DNA of 64,000 nucleotides. Source: Siphonodentalium dalli (taxonomy: Eukaryota > Mollusca > Scaphopoda > Gadilida > Siphonodentaliidae). Positions 1-12,800 of the stretch are shown here, piece by piece (within the stretch, counting starts at the first letter, position 1; every line of letters starts with the position of its first letter). The DNA is taken from the NCBI GenBank assembly GCA_032622095.1, contig CP136068.1, positions 49,470,443 to 49,534,442 on the forward strand, given 5' to 3'. Under the pieces are notes generated by a model. That model was not told where the DNA came from. It did no database searches and saw only the letters and a program-made list of their open reading frames with translations. A program made the position numbers and the translations under genes.

Positions 1-297
1 GAGCTATCGACTTGAAATTTGCTATGTGAATGTATCTTGCCCCGGATACGAATTTTATCGCGTCGACGAGCACGTGCGACGCCAGCGCTTCGCAGACCAG
101 ATCTCGGAAACGGGTGGAGCTATCGACTTGAAATTTGCTGTGTGAATGTATCATGCCCCGGATACGAATTTTATCGGGTCGCCGAGCCCGTGCGACGCCA
201 GCTTCGCGCATGCGCAGACCAGATCTCGGAAACGGGTAGAGCTATCGACTTGAAATTTGGTTTTTGAATAGCCCGGACAACGTCGGGCTCATCGGCT
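1..297 (+). mobile_element. 3' end of a Helitron-like element with ~120-bp internal tandem units
   Basis: Units beginning GAGCTATCGACTTGAAATTT start at 1, about 118 and about 240. The sequence then reads GCCCGGACAACGTCGGGC, a hairpin, followed by TCATCGGCTAG and a T. A hairpin just before CTRR followed by host T is the Helitron 3' end pattern. The same family lies on the opposite strand at 8723-10316. Confidence 0.6.
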
Positions 298-322
298 AGT
301 ATATATATATATATATATATAT
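298..322. repeat. (TA)n microsatellite
   Basis: About 11 TA dinucleotides directly follow the CTAG end of the Helitron-like element, so they probably represent its insertion target. Confidence 0.85.
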
Positions 323-391
323 GCGAAAAACATCCCTGAACAAACGAAACAATATCCCATTCCGGATATTCTTCCTCTATATTCAAACACG

Positions 392-856
392 TCATTGAAG
401 TGGCAGCGAAAACTTAGAAAGTGCAACGGTTATTTCATTGTCGGCTCCAGTTTCTTTTGTTACATAAATAAGCTTCCCCGAATTATCAATAATTAAGGTG
501 TCCTTTATTTGCAATTCTCCCTCTGGTAGATGTTGGTGAAGGATAAACATTCGCTCCAGAAGAATTTCTGGATCAGACTTAGTATCCTTGTCGTCCACGT
601 GTTCATAAAGAACGGTGTGTACTGTTTCCTGGTTGTCTACAGTTGTATGACCAAACAGGGATTTATCGAATGGAATCTTCGTATTTCTTTTCGCTATCGG
701 AAACCACGGTGACGGCCCCATGTTGACAGAGATATCATGGTGTAGGACATCTTGTAGCAGTTGTTTTCTCGTCTTAACCGGGGCGATGTTGCGTTTTGCA
801 ATTCGAGCGGCGCCCTTACTCACCAAGTATCGGTCAGCTTTAAAATAAACATCTCC
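392..856 (-). CDS. Hsp70-like gene, exon 7 (end of ATPase domain, linker, short substrate-binding region, stop)
   Basis: The acceptor is TTATTTCTAG|GGAGAT and the TGA is at 394-392. It codes for residues 489-642. GDVYFKADRYLVSKGAARIA is the counterpart of LNKSINPDEAVAYGAAVQA. The linker-like LLQDVLHHD follows, then PIAKRNTKIPFDKS (canonical LIKRNTTIPTKK), FGHTTVDNQETVHTVLYEH (canonical FSTAADNQTQVEIKVYEG), and GELQIKDTLIIDNSGKL near the end. The protein stops where the beta-sandwich would end, so the lid is absent. No AATAAA is visible on this strand between the stop and the window edge, so the 3' UTR may run into the Helitron-like sequence at 1-297. Confidence 0.88.
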   Translation of the reverse strand, partial: GDVYFKADRYLVSKGAARIAKRNIAPVKTRKQLLQDVLHHDISVNMGPSPWFPIAKRNTKIPFDKSLFGHTTVDNQETVHTVLYEHVDDKDTKSDPEILLERMFILHQHLPEGELQIKDTLIIDNSGKLIYVTKETGADNEITVALSKFSLPLQ

Positions 857-3800
857 CTAGAAATAAAGACCAAAAAGGTCACAATGGGAAAGAAGCTCCA
901 ACGTTCCGAATAACTAGATGCCTTTCGTGGAAGTATCAATATTAGGAAAGCTGGTCAATATTATTAGTCTCCTTCGGCAACATGGAGATTAAATACCTGA
1001 ATGTCGATTTTGAACCCCTTGGCGGAGCCGATGGTTCATTCAAAAAGAGACATACAGGTATTAAATCTCCATGTCCCCATGATAACGACTGGAGGTGAAA
1101 ATTTGTACACAGGGGTAAGTTGACCGGGAATATTATTAGCTAGGTCCCGTTTACCTCGGAATTCTTAAAAGGCCACTACTAATTAATTTATATATATGCC
1201 GGCTATAGGCGACCAAACGACTAGACCCTCGGAGCTGAACATTTGTACACAGAGGTCAATTAACCCGATGAGTGTCATGGTATAGGTGCCATTGGTATCA
1301 GGTGTCTTAAAAGGGCACTAATAACTAAGTTAACTAAATAATTAATTATATACACAACATGGTTGGAAAATAGATTTATATGGGTAAATCGACCCGATGA
1401 GTGTCGTGGGATAGGTGCCGTTGACCTCAGAAAACTTAATTGGACACTAATAAACAGTTTTAATTAAATAATGAAGCATATACCCAAAATGGTTGGACGC
1501 TGGTCGATGGAAATTGGTATACAGAGGTAATTTTAGCACTCTTAATAAATGTAACTAAATAATTAATAATATACCCAAAAATAGTTGGAATATGGTCATT
1601 GAGAATTGATTCATAGGGTATATTGACCCGAGTAGTGTCCTGTGATAAGAGCCGTTGACCTCAGACGACTTAAAGATCCACTAATAAACAATTTTAATTA
1701 AATAATTAATCATATACCCAAAATTGTTGGACACTGTCTTGTCGCCAGAAATTGGTAAGCAGTGGTAAATTGGGACTGTGAGTACCATTGTATAGGTGTC
1801 GTTGACCCTAAATGGGAACCTAGAAATTATATTATCATATATGAGCAATAAAGATGGCATTTCTTATCAGTTTAAAACCCTATGTATGAAAATTGACATG
1901 CATGGGTCACCTGGACAGGGGGATATCATGGGAAAGGCGCCTTTATTATCTACTCAAAGGATATGTAGGCTAATTGGCAGATTGAGGTATTTGACACGGG
2001 TAGTGTCATGTGATAGGTGCCGTTTACCTTAGATGACTTGAAGAAGTACCAACAATTAGCAATACAGAGGGTTTGTTATCAATTTAAAATATAGAGGTAA
2101 CTTTATCCGGTGAGTGTCACACAATAGGTGATGTTTACCTCAGGTGACTAATACTTAATTTAAATGACTTGAAGGGGCATTCATAATTTACTCATTCTTT
2201 ACTCTAGCAACGCCGGGTGCCCCAGCTGGTATTAGATATTTACCACCTCTACCATTTGAATTGTGATGCACATTTACTTGCGCATTAGCCATGGTGAAAT
2301 AAAGATGATTTAAAATGAGAGAGAGACACCACCTGTTATATCATACTGGTTACTGGTTACTAGCCACAATTCATACTAGTGATAAAGACTGCTAGCAGGG
2401 TTACCGGCGTTTCCCATGTTAAAATGATCTTTAAAAACCTCTGCTGTTGACATTCCGTGGGAATAGACTCTTGTTCAATGCGTTACACGTATTCTCAAAA
2501 TTGTATATCCAAATGTCATCACAAAACGTTATTCTTATACATGGATTATAAGTAGTGGCTCACCTTGTCGGAATGATTGCCATTTTGTTTATCGCGACTA
2601 ATTCGTCCCACCAATAAAGAAGAATTTATTTATCGTACAGTCGACGTGGGTTGGAATTGATATTTGTTTTGTTTTTGTGTTTGGTTTTTGTGTTTGGTTT
2701 TAAATATTTTTATTGGGATCAAAATATGAATATTAATTCAAAATACGACAATTATGTTTTATATAGAGATATGTATAAATCAATCTAGTGGGTCAGACTA
2801 ATATTTTGAGGACACCTGGTTATCATATCTCCATGAAGATACAGATGTTTTAAAGAAATGTCCAGGTACGCCTCTGTTCATGGTGCTGTACTGGCTTTTT
2901 ATTCTCAGCTTGAAATAAATGTTTCTATATGTCAGCTACATGTGCCCGATATAGAGCGATATTTTAAGTTGTTCTAAAAATGAAAGAAATCCTCATTTTC
3001 AACAGGCCCATATATTTCCATCTCTCTTGACAAATGGTATCTTCTTTTTTTTTTTTGGAAAATATTTTTGAACAGGAAAGACTTTTGTTATAACACATGA
3101 GCCATTCTAACATACCATCCTCTGACGGTTCATTGTCCCTGTCTGTCTGTCTGTCTGTCTCTCTATATGTCTGTCTGTTTGTCTGTCTGTCTGTGTTCTA
3201 TAGAAATTCACAGGGGACCATCTAGATGATACCAAAGGGGTCTACTAGGGGTAACTTTTTACGAGAAAGATAATGGTGCGGATTAGAATTTTCTAAAGTG
3301 ACGCCGTTGTTGTCAGGGGCAAAAAGGGGGAGGGGCAGAATTTGTTTTGTCGCCGATTGCCACGAAAATTACATACAATCATCCCCATGATATAAAGAAT
3401 CTAATGGTGTGATTTAAATATGTCAAAAGTAGCAACGTTCGAGCCAGTGATGCACGGAAGGGGAGTGGGGCACCAAAATGGATTAAACTAATTTTAGCGC
3501 CGATTTCCACCACCAAATTGATATGTATTCTTCTTCATGATACAAGGAATCTAACTGTGCGATTTAAAGACGCCAAATTGATGTCGTTTGGATGAGAGAT
3601 GGGGGTGGGCAATAAACTTGATAAGGATTAAAACTAATTGCCACCACTCTTATAAGAAATCATCCCCATGGTATGAGGAGTCTAATGGTGTGGCTTAAAT
3701 CTGTCAAAATGGCCTCATTCGAGTCAGGTGTGCTCTGAAAGGGAGAGGGGCACCAAAATTTATACAAAATATTTTTAGCGCCAATTTCCACCAAATTGAT

Positions 3801-6800
3801 ACACGTTATTATTCATGGTACGATGCATCTAATCGTGTGATTTAACGACGCCATATTGGTGCTGTTTGGGTGAGAGATGGGGAGGGGTTTTTCACCAAAT
3901 TTGATAAAAATTTGTTTAGTCGCCGATTAGCACCAAACTTATAAATAATCATCTCCATGATAACAGGAGTGTAATTGTGTGGTCTGAGGATGTCATAAGT
4001 GTCAGTGGTGCATATATGTGAGAAGCCGATTTCCACCAAATTGATACATATTCTTCTCCGTGATACGAGGAATCTAATCGTGAGATTTAGAAACACCAAA
4101 TTTTTGCCGTTTGGGTGAGATATATGGAGACCTTAAATTTGATTCGAATTTGTATACTCGCCAATTTTCACCAATTGTATATATATGCATCTCCATAATG
4201 AGTCTAAGTGTGTGGTTTAATGGTGACAAAAGTGCCGACGGGAGGGTCACCAAAACTGATAAAAAATATTTTAGTACCAATTACCATCAAATTTCCTACA
4301 CGTTCTTCTCAAATGATACGAGGAATCAAATCGTGCTGCCTGTCTTTCTGTCTGTCTGTATATGTTCTATATATAACTTCACGGGGTACAGTCGAGATGG
4401 CACCAAGGCGGTCTAAGAGGGGTAACTTTTTACGAGAAAGATAATGGTGCGGGTTAAAATTTTCTAAAGTGACGCTGTTTGTGTCGGGAAAAAAAGGGGG
4501 AAGGGCGGCAAAATTAAAAAAATATGGTGAAATAGTTTTGTCGCCGATTTCCACCAAACGCATACATAATCACCTCCGCGATGTGACGCTGTTCGAGTCA
4601 GCGTTGCAGGGGTATCAGCAATTGATCTAATAAACTATTTTTAGCGCAGATATCCACCAAATTGATATATTATTCTTCTCCATGATACGCAGTCAATGTT
4701 ATGCGATGCCAGAACAGATGAAAACATTTCCCCCTGGCTGAGTTGTATCCACGAGTTACTAGACAAATGTAATCTGCCGCATATATGGTGTGCAGGTCAT
4801 GCCACCAACGTAGATCAGCTAGTATCATATCTAAAATGTTGCCTTATTTCCGAACAAAGAGATTCTTGGGAACGTGACATGAACAACACAAGTCGTGGTC
4901 AAATATACCGAATTTTCAAACACGACTTTGATTTTGAACCCTATCTTGATACACTTAGCGACCATAACCGAACACTGAACTGGAACATTATGCAAATTCC
5001 GAACTAGTAACCATAAGTTACCAATAGAAACGGGACGGTGGAACAATACTTGCGTGTTATGTGATACAAGGGTAATTGGTGACGAATTTCACTACCTTCT
5101 CGTATGTAAAAATATGAACAACGCCCGGCGCAGATTGTTACCAATGTTAACTGGCCGACGTCCTAATACAATATTGATGAGTGATTTACTCAATGACGAC
5201 AATGTAACACACCTCCGCAAGTTGTGCGAATTTATTAAGCTTGTAAATCGAGAAATGACCGAATAACTCAGCTAGAAAATAGCTCGAACAAGCATTATCA
5301 TAATTTGTGTAAGAACAGTACCGATATACGCATACACACAGTTATTAATATATATTTATAAATATGTATATGTAAGCATATACAATAAATCTATTTAGTT
5401 GTATATGCTTATATATTAGTAATATCCATATACATGTTACAGTGTTATACATATAAGATAGATAGTTTATTACAATACACCAGTGCAGGCAGTTGCAAAT
5501 AACATAAAGTACAAGTAAATTAAACATAATACATAATATATGTGCATATAACAGTAAACAAACCTATAACTACATCATACATACGATTCATAATGAAATA
5601 TAAATTTCCCATAATTTTCATTTCCCCATATTTATATTTGTTCTCCTTTGGAAGAATAACCGGATAATGTTGCACACGGAATTCATAATTACTTCGTCTT
5701 CATTTTTCATTATAAAAATGAATTTATCATCATCGTTCATGTTTGTAAAGTGTATGTTATTAGTGTTAGCAACATCAAATAATTCTTTCCTGAGGTCAGT
5801 GTACGCACTGCATTCCATTATGAAATGTTTTTCAGTTTCAACCTTTTTCCCATCACACATGAGACAAATTCTGTCTTTTAATAACGTCTTTGGTTGTGTG
5901 TGTCGGCCTTTTTCTATAGCTAATATATGATTGCTAACACGCAGTCGGGTGAACATTTCTCTTGCCGTTGGTGATCGGACGTGTTTGAGGTATGGTTCTA
6001 TTTCATATTTGTCTTTGAACGTTCTATATGTTCGTAGTTTATTAGCACCATTCTTTTTGTCGTCATCGAATATATCTTTTTTGAAATTATTTACATGTTC
6101 TGATTTTAGTCTCTCAATTATAAGTTTGTCGGTGAATCCTATCGTTTATGTAGCGATGAAGGTTATGTAATGTAATCCATGTATACAACATTTGTCACCC
6201 GGAAGCTCACATGCCTATGTACATATTGTATATATGTAACTGTTATTATCTCCATACCTATGTATGTATAGGTTTATGAGAAATAAACTGATTGATTGAG
6301 GAATATAATCGTGTGATTTAAAGACGCCAAATTGCTGCCGTTTGGGTGACAGATGGTGTGGGGGGGGGGGGGGGGGTCATAACTATGATCAGAATTTGTT
6401 TAGATCATGATTACCACCAAACCTATATATAATCATCTCCAGTATATCATGGATATATAATGGACGTGGTTTAAATATGTCAAAAGTGGCGCCGTTAAAG
6501 TCATGCACGAGGATGGCAGTTGCACCAAAGCTGATACAAATATACCAAATTTATACACGTTCTTCTCTAATGATACGATGAATTTAATCACATTTGGCGT
6601 CGTTTGGGTCACGGATGGCGAGAGGATATGCACTATCATTTCTATGATTGCTATTCGCCGATATCCACCTATAAGTTATATATAGTCACCAAGCCATCTT
6701 CATATCGTTTTAAGGAGTGATTTTGGCGTTCAAATTTCACAATCTCGACAAAATAATTTATGGTAACCCAATTAAGTCACTTGAACAGTTATATCTTCTC

Positions 6801-9800
6801 AACTGTCATATTGATATGGGGTGGGAATCAGGAAATTCACACAATGAGCTAGCATACATAGAAGAAGCAATAAATGTATATTTATCATTCTATTTAAGAT
6901 ATACAAATATTCTTGCAAACTGAGAGACCTCGAACCGTCAGAGGATTGCATATTAGAATGGCTCATGTATATATTACTAGCAGGTTAGCCCGCCACCGGC
7001 GGCGTTTGTCCGAAATATGACATTTTATGACATGTTTATTTTTTAATATTAATTTAATGTTTTTTAAATGTAATATATTTTTTTTCTGAATTTTTTTCCG
7101 AAACATGACATTTTATGACATGTTTATTTTTTAATATTAATTTAAAGGTACTCAATCCGTAAAGAGGGTCCCCATCTCAACAGATTCCAACAACAACAAT
7201 CCGATCAGAGGGTCCTATATTACTATTTCTTTGGCTTTGGGGGTAAACAATATTTGATTCGAGTCGAGGAACCCATCAAACAAATCTCAGAGTTATTAGA
7301 TATTGATTTTTGAAATTTGTTATGTTCTCGAGATGAGTACTAATAACTGCCGTAATCTGCTCTGGATGTGTACTCCAAATCTATTCAAACAGACAAGGAT
7401 GGATAACTCTAAAATCAAGTGGTAATTTTAACGCAATTTTGACTGAGTTCTGGGCCAGATAGTATTCCCGATAATGAAAAATAATAGAATTCTAAAATCG
7501 ATATCTAACAAATCTGAGCTTTGACCGGTGACTTCCTCGACTCGAATCAAATATTTTTGACCCCCGAACCCATTGAAATAGTAATTGAGAGGAGTTTTAT
7601 CGGATTGAGTACCTTTAATGTTTTTTAAATGTAATATATTTTTTTTCTGAATTTTTTTATTTTTTGTTTCTGGCGGAAAAATTTACCCGATGAAATCTCC
7701 CTTCCTAGGAACGATATTGGGTTTTTCAATATTTTACCCGATTTGACCTTGAATTGATCATTTTCAAGGTCAAGGTCATGTCGGGGTCACAATATATAAT
7801 TTGTGGGTACCCGTTTGAAGGTTAAGACTGACCCGATGAAAAATTCCCCCGTTCCTAGGAACGACAGACATAAGAATGTTTCACACAATGCGACGTCGAC
7901 GATCCCCGTGTGTTTTTACACTTATATACGAAGTTTGAGCTCACCTAGGGCGGAAAAACTTACCCGATCCGCGTTCTTAGGAACACAACAAGCTCATGTC
8001 TATACACGCCCAGACCCAGAAGAGGTATGATTTTATTTAACCTGCACGTGGCCATTGAGCAGCCCCTGACATAGGTTGTCCACCCTTACGAGATGGTCAA
8101 TAGTCCCCGCAAAGTTAATCCCGTCGCGAACCCCATCCTCACAAAGAGCGGACAGTCAATTAATCCCGTCGTGAACGCCATCACCAACGCGACGTAATTT
8201 TGTTTGGTATCATGTGTTGCGTTCTAAAAATAGGAAGGCACTTGTTCCCGTATACGTTTGCGTAAATACGAAATTGTGAGTGTTGGTTTGTAACCGGGAT
8301 TTCTGAGAAGCATTATGCCTATAACTAACCCCCCCCCCCATAAGCCATGACCTAAGTGTCATACATACTATAACAATGATGTTGTAAGAGTACTATGGCA
8401 TCCAATAAATCTCCCCGCATAGGAAACCACTCAATGTTCCCGTATATCTCTCTGCAGATGCTAATACCGTTGAATGGTAAACAGACGCTCTTTATAGCGA
8501 TGTGTCAAAAACAAACGCTCATTAAATAATCACTTGATTAACCCACGCCGTGCCTTGACGGTGATTTGGGAGTGGATAAAGGGTGCTCAGAGCTTCTCCA
8601 AAAACGCGACAACTACGGTGTTCGTGGGTTTTTACCCTTAGATGGGAAGTTTGAACTCAATCGAGCCAGCCGATTTCGATTCTATAAAGTACATATATAC
8701 AGAAGTCTCAAAATATATAGTACTAGAAGGTGACCCGACTTCGTCCGGGCTTGGACCTTGAATTGACCATTTTGAAGGTCACGGTCAGGTGGGGTAACGA
8801 TTTGACCCGCCCAAAACACTGCCCGGACAAAAGTACCCGACAAAAGTACCCGTCGAAATCCATCCGGTTTTACCCGATTTGACCTCGAATTGATAATTTT
8901 GAAGGTCAGGTCGGGGTCACGACTCGACCCGCCCAAAACACTCAGTGGACAAAAGTAACCCCACGTATCAAATTTCGTCGAAATCCCATCAAAATTCGCG
9001 ATTTGACCTTGAATTGACCCGATTTCAAGGTCAAGGTCACGTCGCACGGGCAAATTAATAGGCCTATGCCCGTTCCCGGTCGAAAATACCCCCACATACC
9101 AAGTTTCATCGAAATCGGCTCGGCCGTTTTCGAGTTCATCGCGAACAAAACACTCCCCGGACAAATCTGGCGTCGTACGGGCTCGGCGACCCGATAAAAT
9201 TCGTATCCGGGGCAAGATACATTCACATACCAAATTTCAAGTCGATAGCTCCACCCGTTTCCGAGATCTCGTCTGCGCAAGCGCGAAGCTGGTTTCAAGT
9301 CGATAGCTCTACCCGTTTCCGAGATATGGTCTGCGCATGCGCGAAGCTGGCGTCGCACGGGCTCGGCGACTCGATAAAATTCGTATCCGGGGCAAGATAC
9401 ATTCACATAGCAAATTTCAAGTCGATAGCTCCACCCGTTTCCGAGATCTGGTCTGCGAATGCGCGAAGCTGGTTTCAAGTCGATAGCTCTACCCGTTTCC
9501 GAGATCTGGTCTGCGCATGCGCGAAGCGCTGGCGTCGCACGGGCTCGGCGACCCGTTAAAATTCGTATCCGGGGCAAGATACATTCACATACCAAATTTC
9601 AAGTCGATAGCTCCACCCGTTTCCGAGATCTCGTCTGCGCATGCGCGAAGCGGGCGCCGCACGGGCTCGCCAATACGACAACGTCTACCGCCTGGTCAAA
9701 CGACACACACGTACCAAGTTTCGTCCCGATCGGTCGAGAATCGTAGATTTGTATAAATGACAGACAAACATACATACAAACAGACAGAGGTCTTCAAAAT

Positions 9801-12800
9801 ATATATGAGACTAGCCGATGAGCCCGACGTTGTCCGGGCTATTCAAAAACCAAATTTCAAGTCGATAGCTCTACCCGTTTCCGAGATCTGGTCTGCGCAT
9901 GCGCGAAGCTGGCATCGCACGGGCTCGGCGACCCGATAAAATTCGTATCCGGGGCAAGATACATTCACATAGCAAATTTCAAGTCGATAGCTCTACCCGT
10001 TTCCGAGATCTGGTCTGCGCATGCGCGAAGCTGGCGTCGCACGGGCTCGGCGACCCGATAAAATTCGTATCCGGGGCAAGATACATTCACATACCAAATT
10101 TCAAGTCGATAGCTCCACCCGTTTCCGAGATCTCGTCTGCGCATGCGCGAAGAGGGCGCCGCACGGGCTCGCCAATACGACAACGTTCACCGCCCGGTCA
10201 AACTACACACACGTACCAAGTTTCGTCCCGATCGGTCGAGAATCGTAGATTTGTATAAATGACAGACAGACAGACAAACATACATACAGACAGAGGTCTT
10301 CAAAATATATATGAGATAGATAACACAATTGAGTCTATTCCATTCAATACAATTTCCATACAAAACAGTTACAATTTGTCAAGAGATATGGAAATGTGTC
10401 GAAGGCCTGTTCAAAAATAGTGTGCACAGTGTGCAGTAAAATATATTTTCTTCTGATATAAAAGAAAATGCAGTCAGTAGCACATGACTTTTCAAGATCC
10501 TCCAATACTGACATATGACAAGGATATATCTGCCAAGCGGATTTTTTAGAACAGACTCATCGACTAACATAAACAACTCAAAATCTCGCTCTGTGTCGGA
10601 CACATGTAGCTGATAAACGTGCGCAGCAACATTTCTTTTAAACTGAGAATATTTAGCCAATATATAGCACCATGAACATAGGAGCATCTGGACATTTCTT
10701 TAAAACATCTGTATCTTTATGGATATATGATAGCCAGGACCGGTGTCCTCAAGATCTTAGTCCAACCCATTAGATTTTATTTTTGCGAACTAATGTGTTT
10801 ATGGTGTTCGTGTATCATGTTATAACGTCTCAAGTATACTTAGTTTTAAATAAATAAATACTTCTTTATTGGTGGAACGGATTAATCGCGATAAACAAAA
10901 TGACAATCGACAAGGTGAGCCACTACTTATATTCCATGACTGTAAGAATCGTGTTTTGTGATACTATTTGAATATACAATTTATGAGAATACGTGTGGCA
11001 CTTTGGGCAAGAGTATTCTCTATTCCCAACAAATATCCACAGCATGCAGAGGGTTTCACATAACTTTAACCTGGGCAACGCCGGGTAACCCTGCTAGTCA
11101 GCGATAAATATATTTCATAATTTGTTCATCTGCCCCTGACAACAACAGCGTCACTTTAGAATATTTTAACCCACACCATTACCTTCCTCGTAAAAAGTTA
11201 CCCCTGGCCGACGCATTTGGTGCCATCTAAATGGTCCCCCGTGAAGTTCTATAGAACAGACAGACATTCGTAAATGTAGACACCAAATGTGGCGTCATTA
11301 ACCAACACGATTTGATTCCTCGTATCATTGGAGAAAAACGTTTATAGATTTGGTGGAAATTGGCGATACACATATTCTTTTATCAGTTTTTGACTCATTA
11401 TGAAGATGACTATGTACATCAATTTGATGGAAATCGCAATTAACTAAATTCGTATCAAATTTAGTGCCCCATCTCTCACCAAACGGTACCAATTTGGCGT
11501 ATTTAAATCACACGATCGATTAGAATCCTTGTATCGTGAGGAAGAATGTGTATCAATTTGGCGGAAATCGGTGCTAAAAATATTTCATCAGTTTTGGTGC
11601 CCCCTCCGTGCACCTCTGCCTCAAACGGCGCCAATTTTGACAGCTTTAAGCCACACCATTCGACTCCAGATATAATGGAGACAGGACGTGGCTAGAGGGT
11701 CTCCGTTGGGGGTGTCCACCTTGGGAAATTCCAACTGCTGCAACCCCCCCCCCCTTCAATCAGAATCAAACCAAACACAAGTTTTGCATAATTCCATTTG
11801 CACTCCCTTGCACCTCACTGATCAGGCCTAATATCCTATATATTTATAAACCATGGTTCTATATTCCCGGTAAGACAACATTCATATAGTTTAACCTGAA
11901 AATTGCATAAATCCTAACATCAAGTGGTCTATCTCCAGACAAACGCACACGGCTACGGACAAGAGACCAGGACACACCGGGCGGACCATGGTTGTTCGGC
12001 CCGGTGTGAGAAAATTTTGAAAACTATACAAGAAAATCGCAAATCCTAGCATAGACTGGCCACAACTGAAGCCCGACTGGTTCGGCCCTGTGTGCGAAAA
12101 TTTGAAATCTGAACACGAAAATCGCAAAATCATAGCATCTAAGACTAGCCTCATACCAAGCCTTCCTAGAGTTGGAAATTTCAAACCTAACACCCCCACT
12201 TAAGTTGGAAAATTGCCAACTGATGACAATTCTAATGACAATGTTGACCAAATGTATGACAATATTGTTTTCTTAAATTAACTAGCAGTTTTTGACTGGC
12301 CATGCACGGGGAGGGACCAAGACACAAGCTTTCCAAGTGTTGGAAATTTCCAACCTGTCACCCCCACCCCCAAGGTTGGAAAATTTCCAACTGATGATCA
12401 TTTCAGTCCAAAATTTTGACCAAAAAATAGGAAAATATGCAAATATTGGTCCAAAAACAATTAATCCCCCCAATAAATTGTCTGAAAATCAAACTACAAG
12501 AACATTTTCAACCTATTGTTGGTGTGAAATTTCCAACTAATGTTTTGTCGCCACGTCTCTGAATGGAGATGATTCTGTATAAGTTAGGTGGTAATCGGCG
12601 ACTAAACATATTCTTTTCCAATTTAGGCCCCCCCCCTTCACACCCATCTCTTAGCCAAACGGCACCAATTTGGCGTCTTTAAATCACACGATTAGATTCC
12701 TTGTATCGTTGGGAAGAATGTGTATCAATTTGGTGGAAATCGGTGCTCAAAATATGTTATCAGTTTTGGTGCCCGTCTCCCCTTCCGTGCACCCCTGACT

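Larger units (their letters stand above)
3095..6967. mobile_element. Composite region bounded by a 37-bp inverted repeat
   Basis: 3095-3131 (ACATGAGCCATTCTAACATA and on to GACGGTTC) is repeated inverted at 6931-6967 with a few differences. Between them lie (GTCT)n, a satellite-like array and two LINE fragments. The arms may be terminal repeats of an element that later took in the LINEs. I see no transposase. Confidence 0.45.

Noticed and set aside
19..267. Open frame rich in RVAEPVRRQ and ISETGRAIDL repeats
   Set aside because: It is the translation of the 120-bp tandem units of the Helitron-like element and is open in several frames on both strands, as at 8682-10258.
3140..3195. (GTCT)n tract as a regulatory site
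   Set aside because: Simple microsatellite belonging to the satellite's higher-order unit, repeated near 4340 and inverted near 11260.
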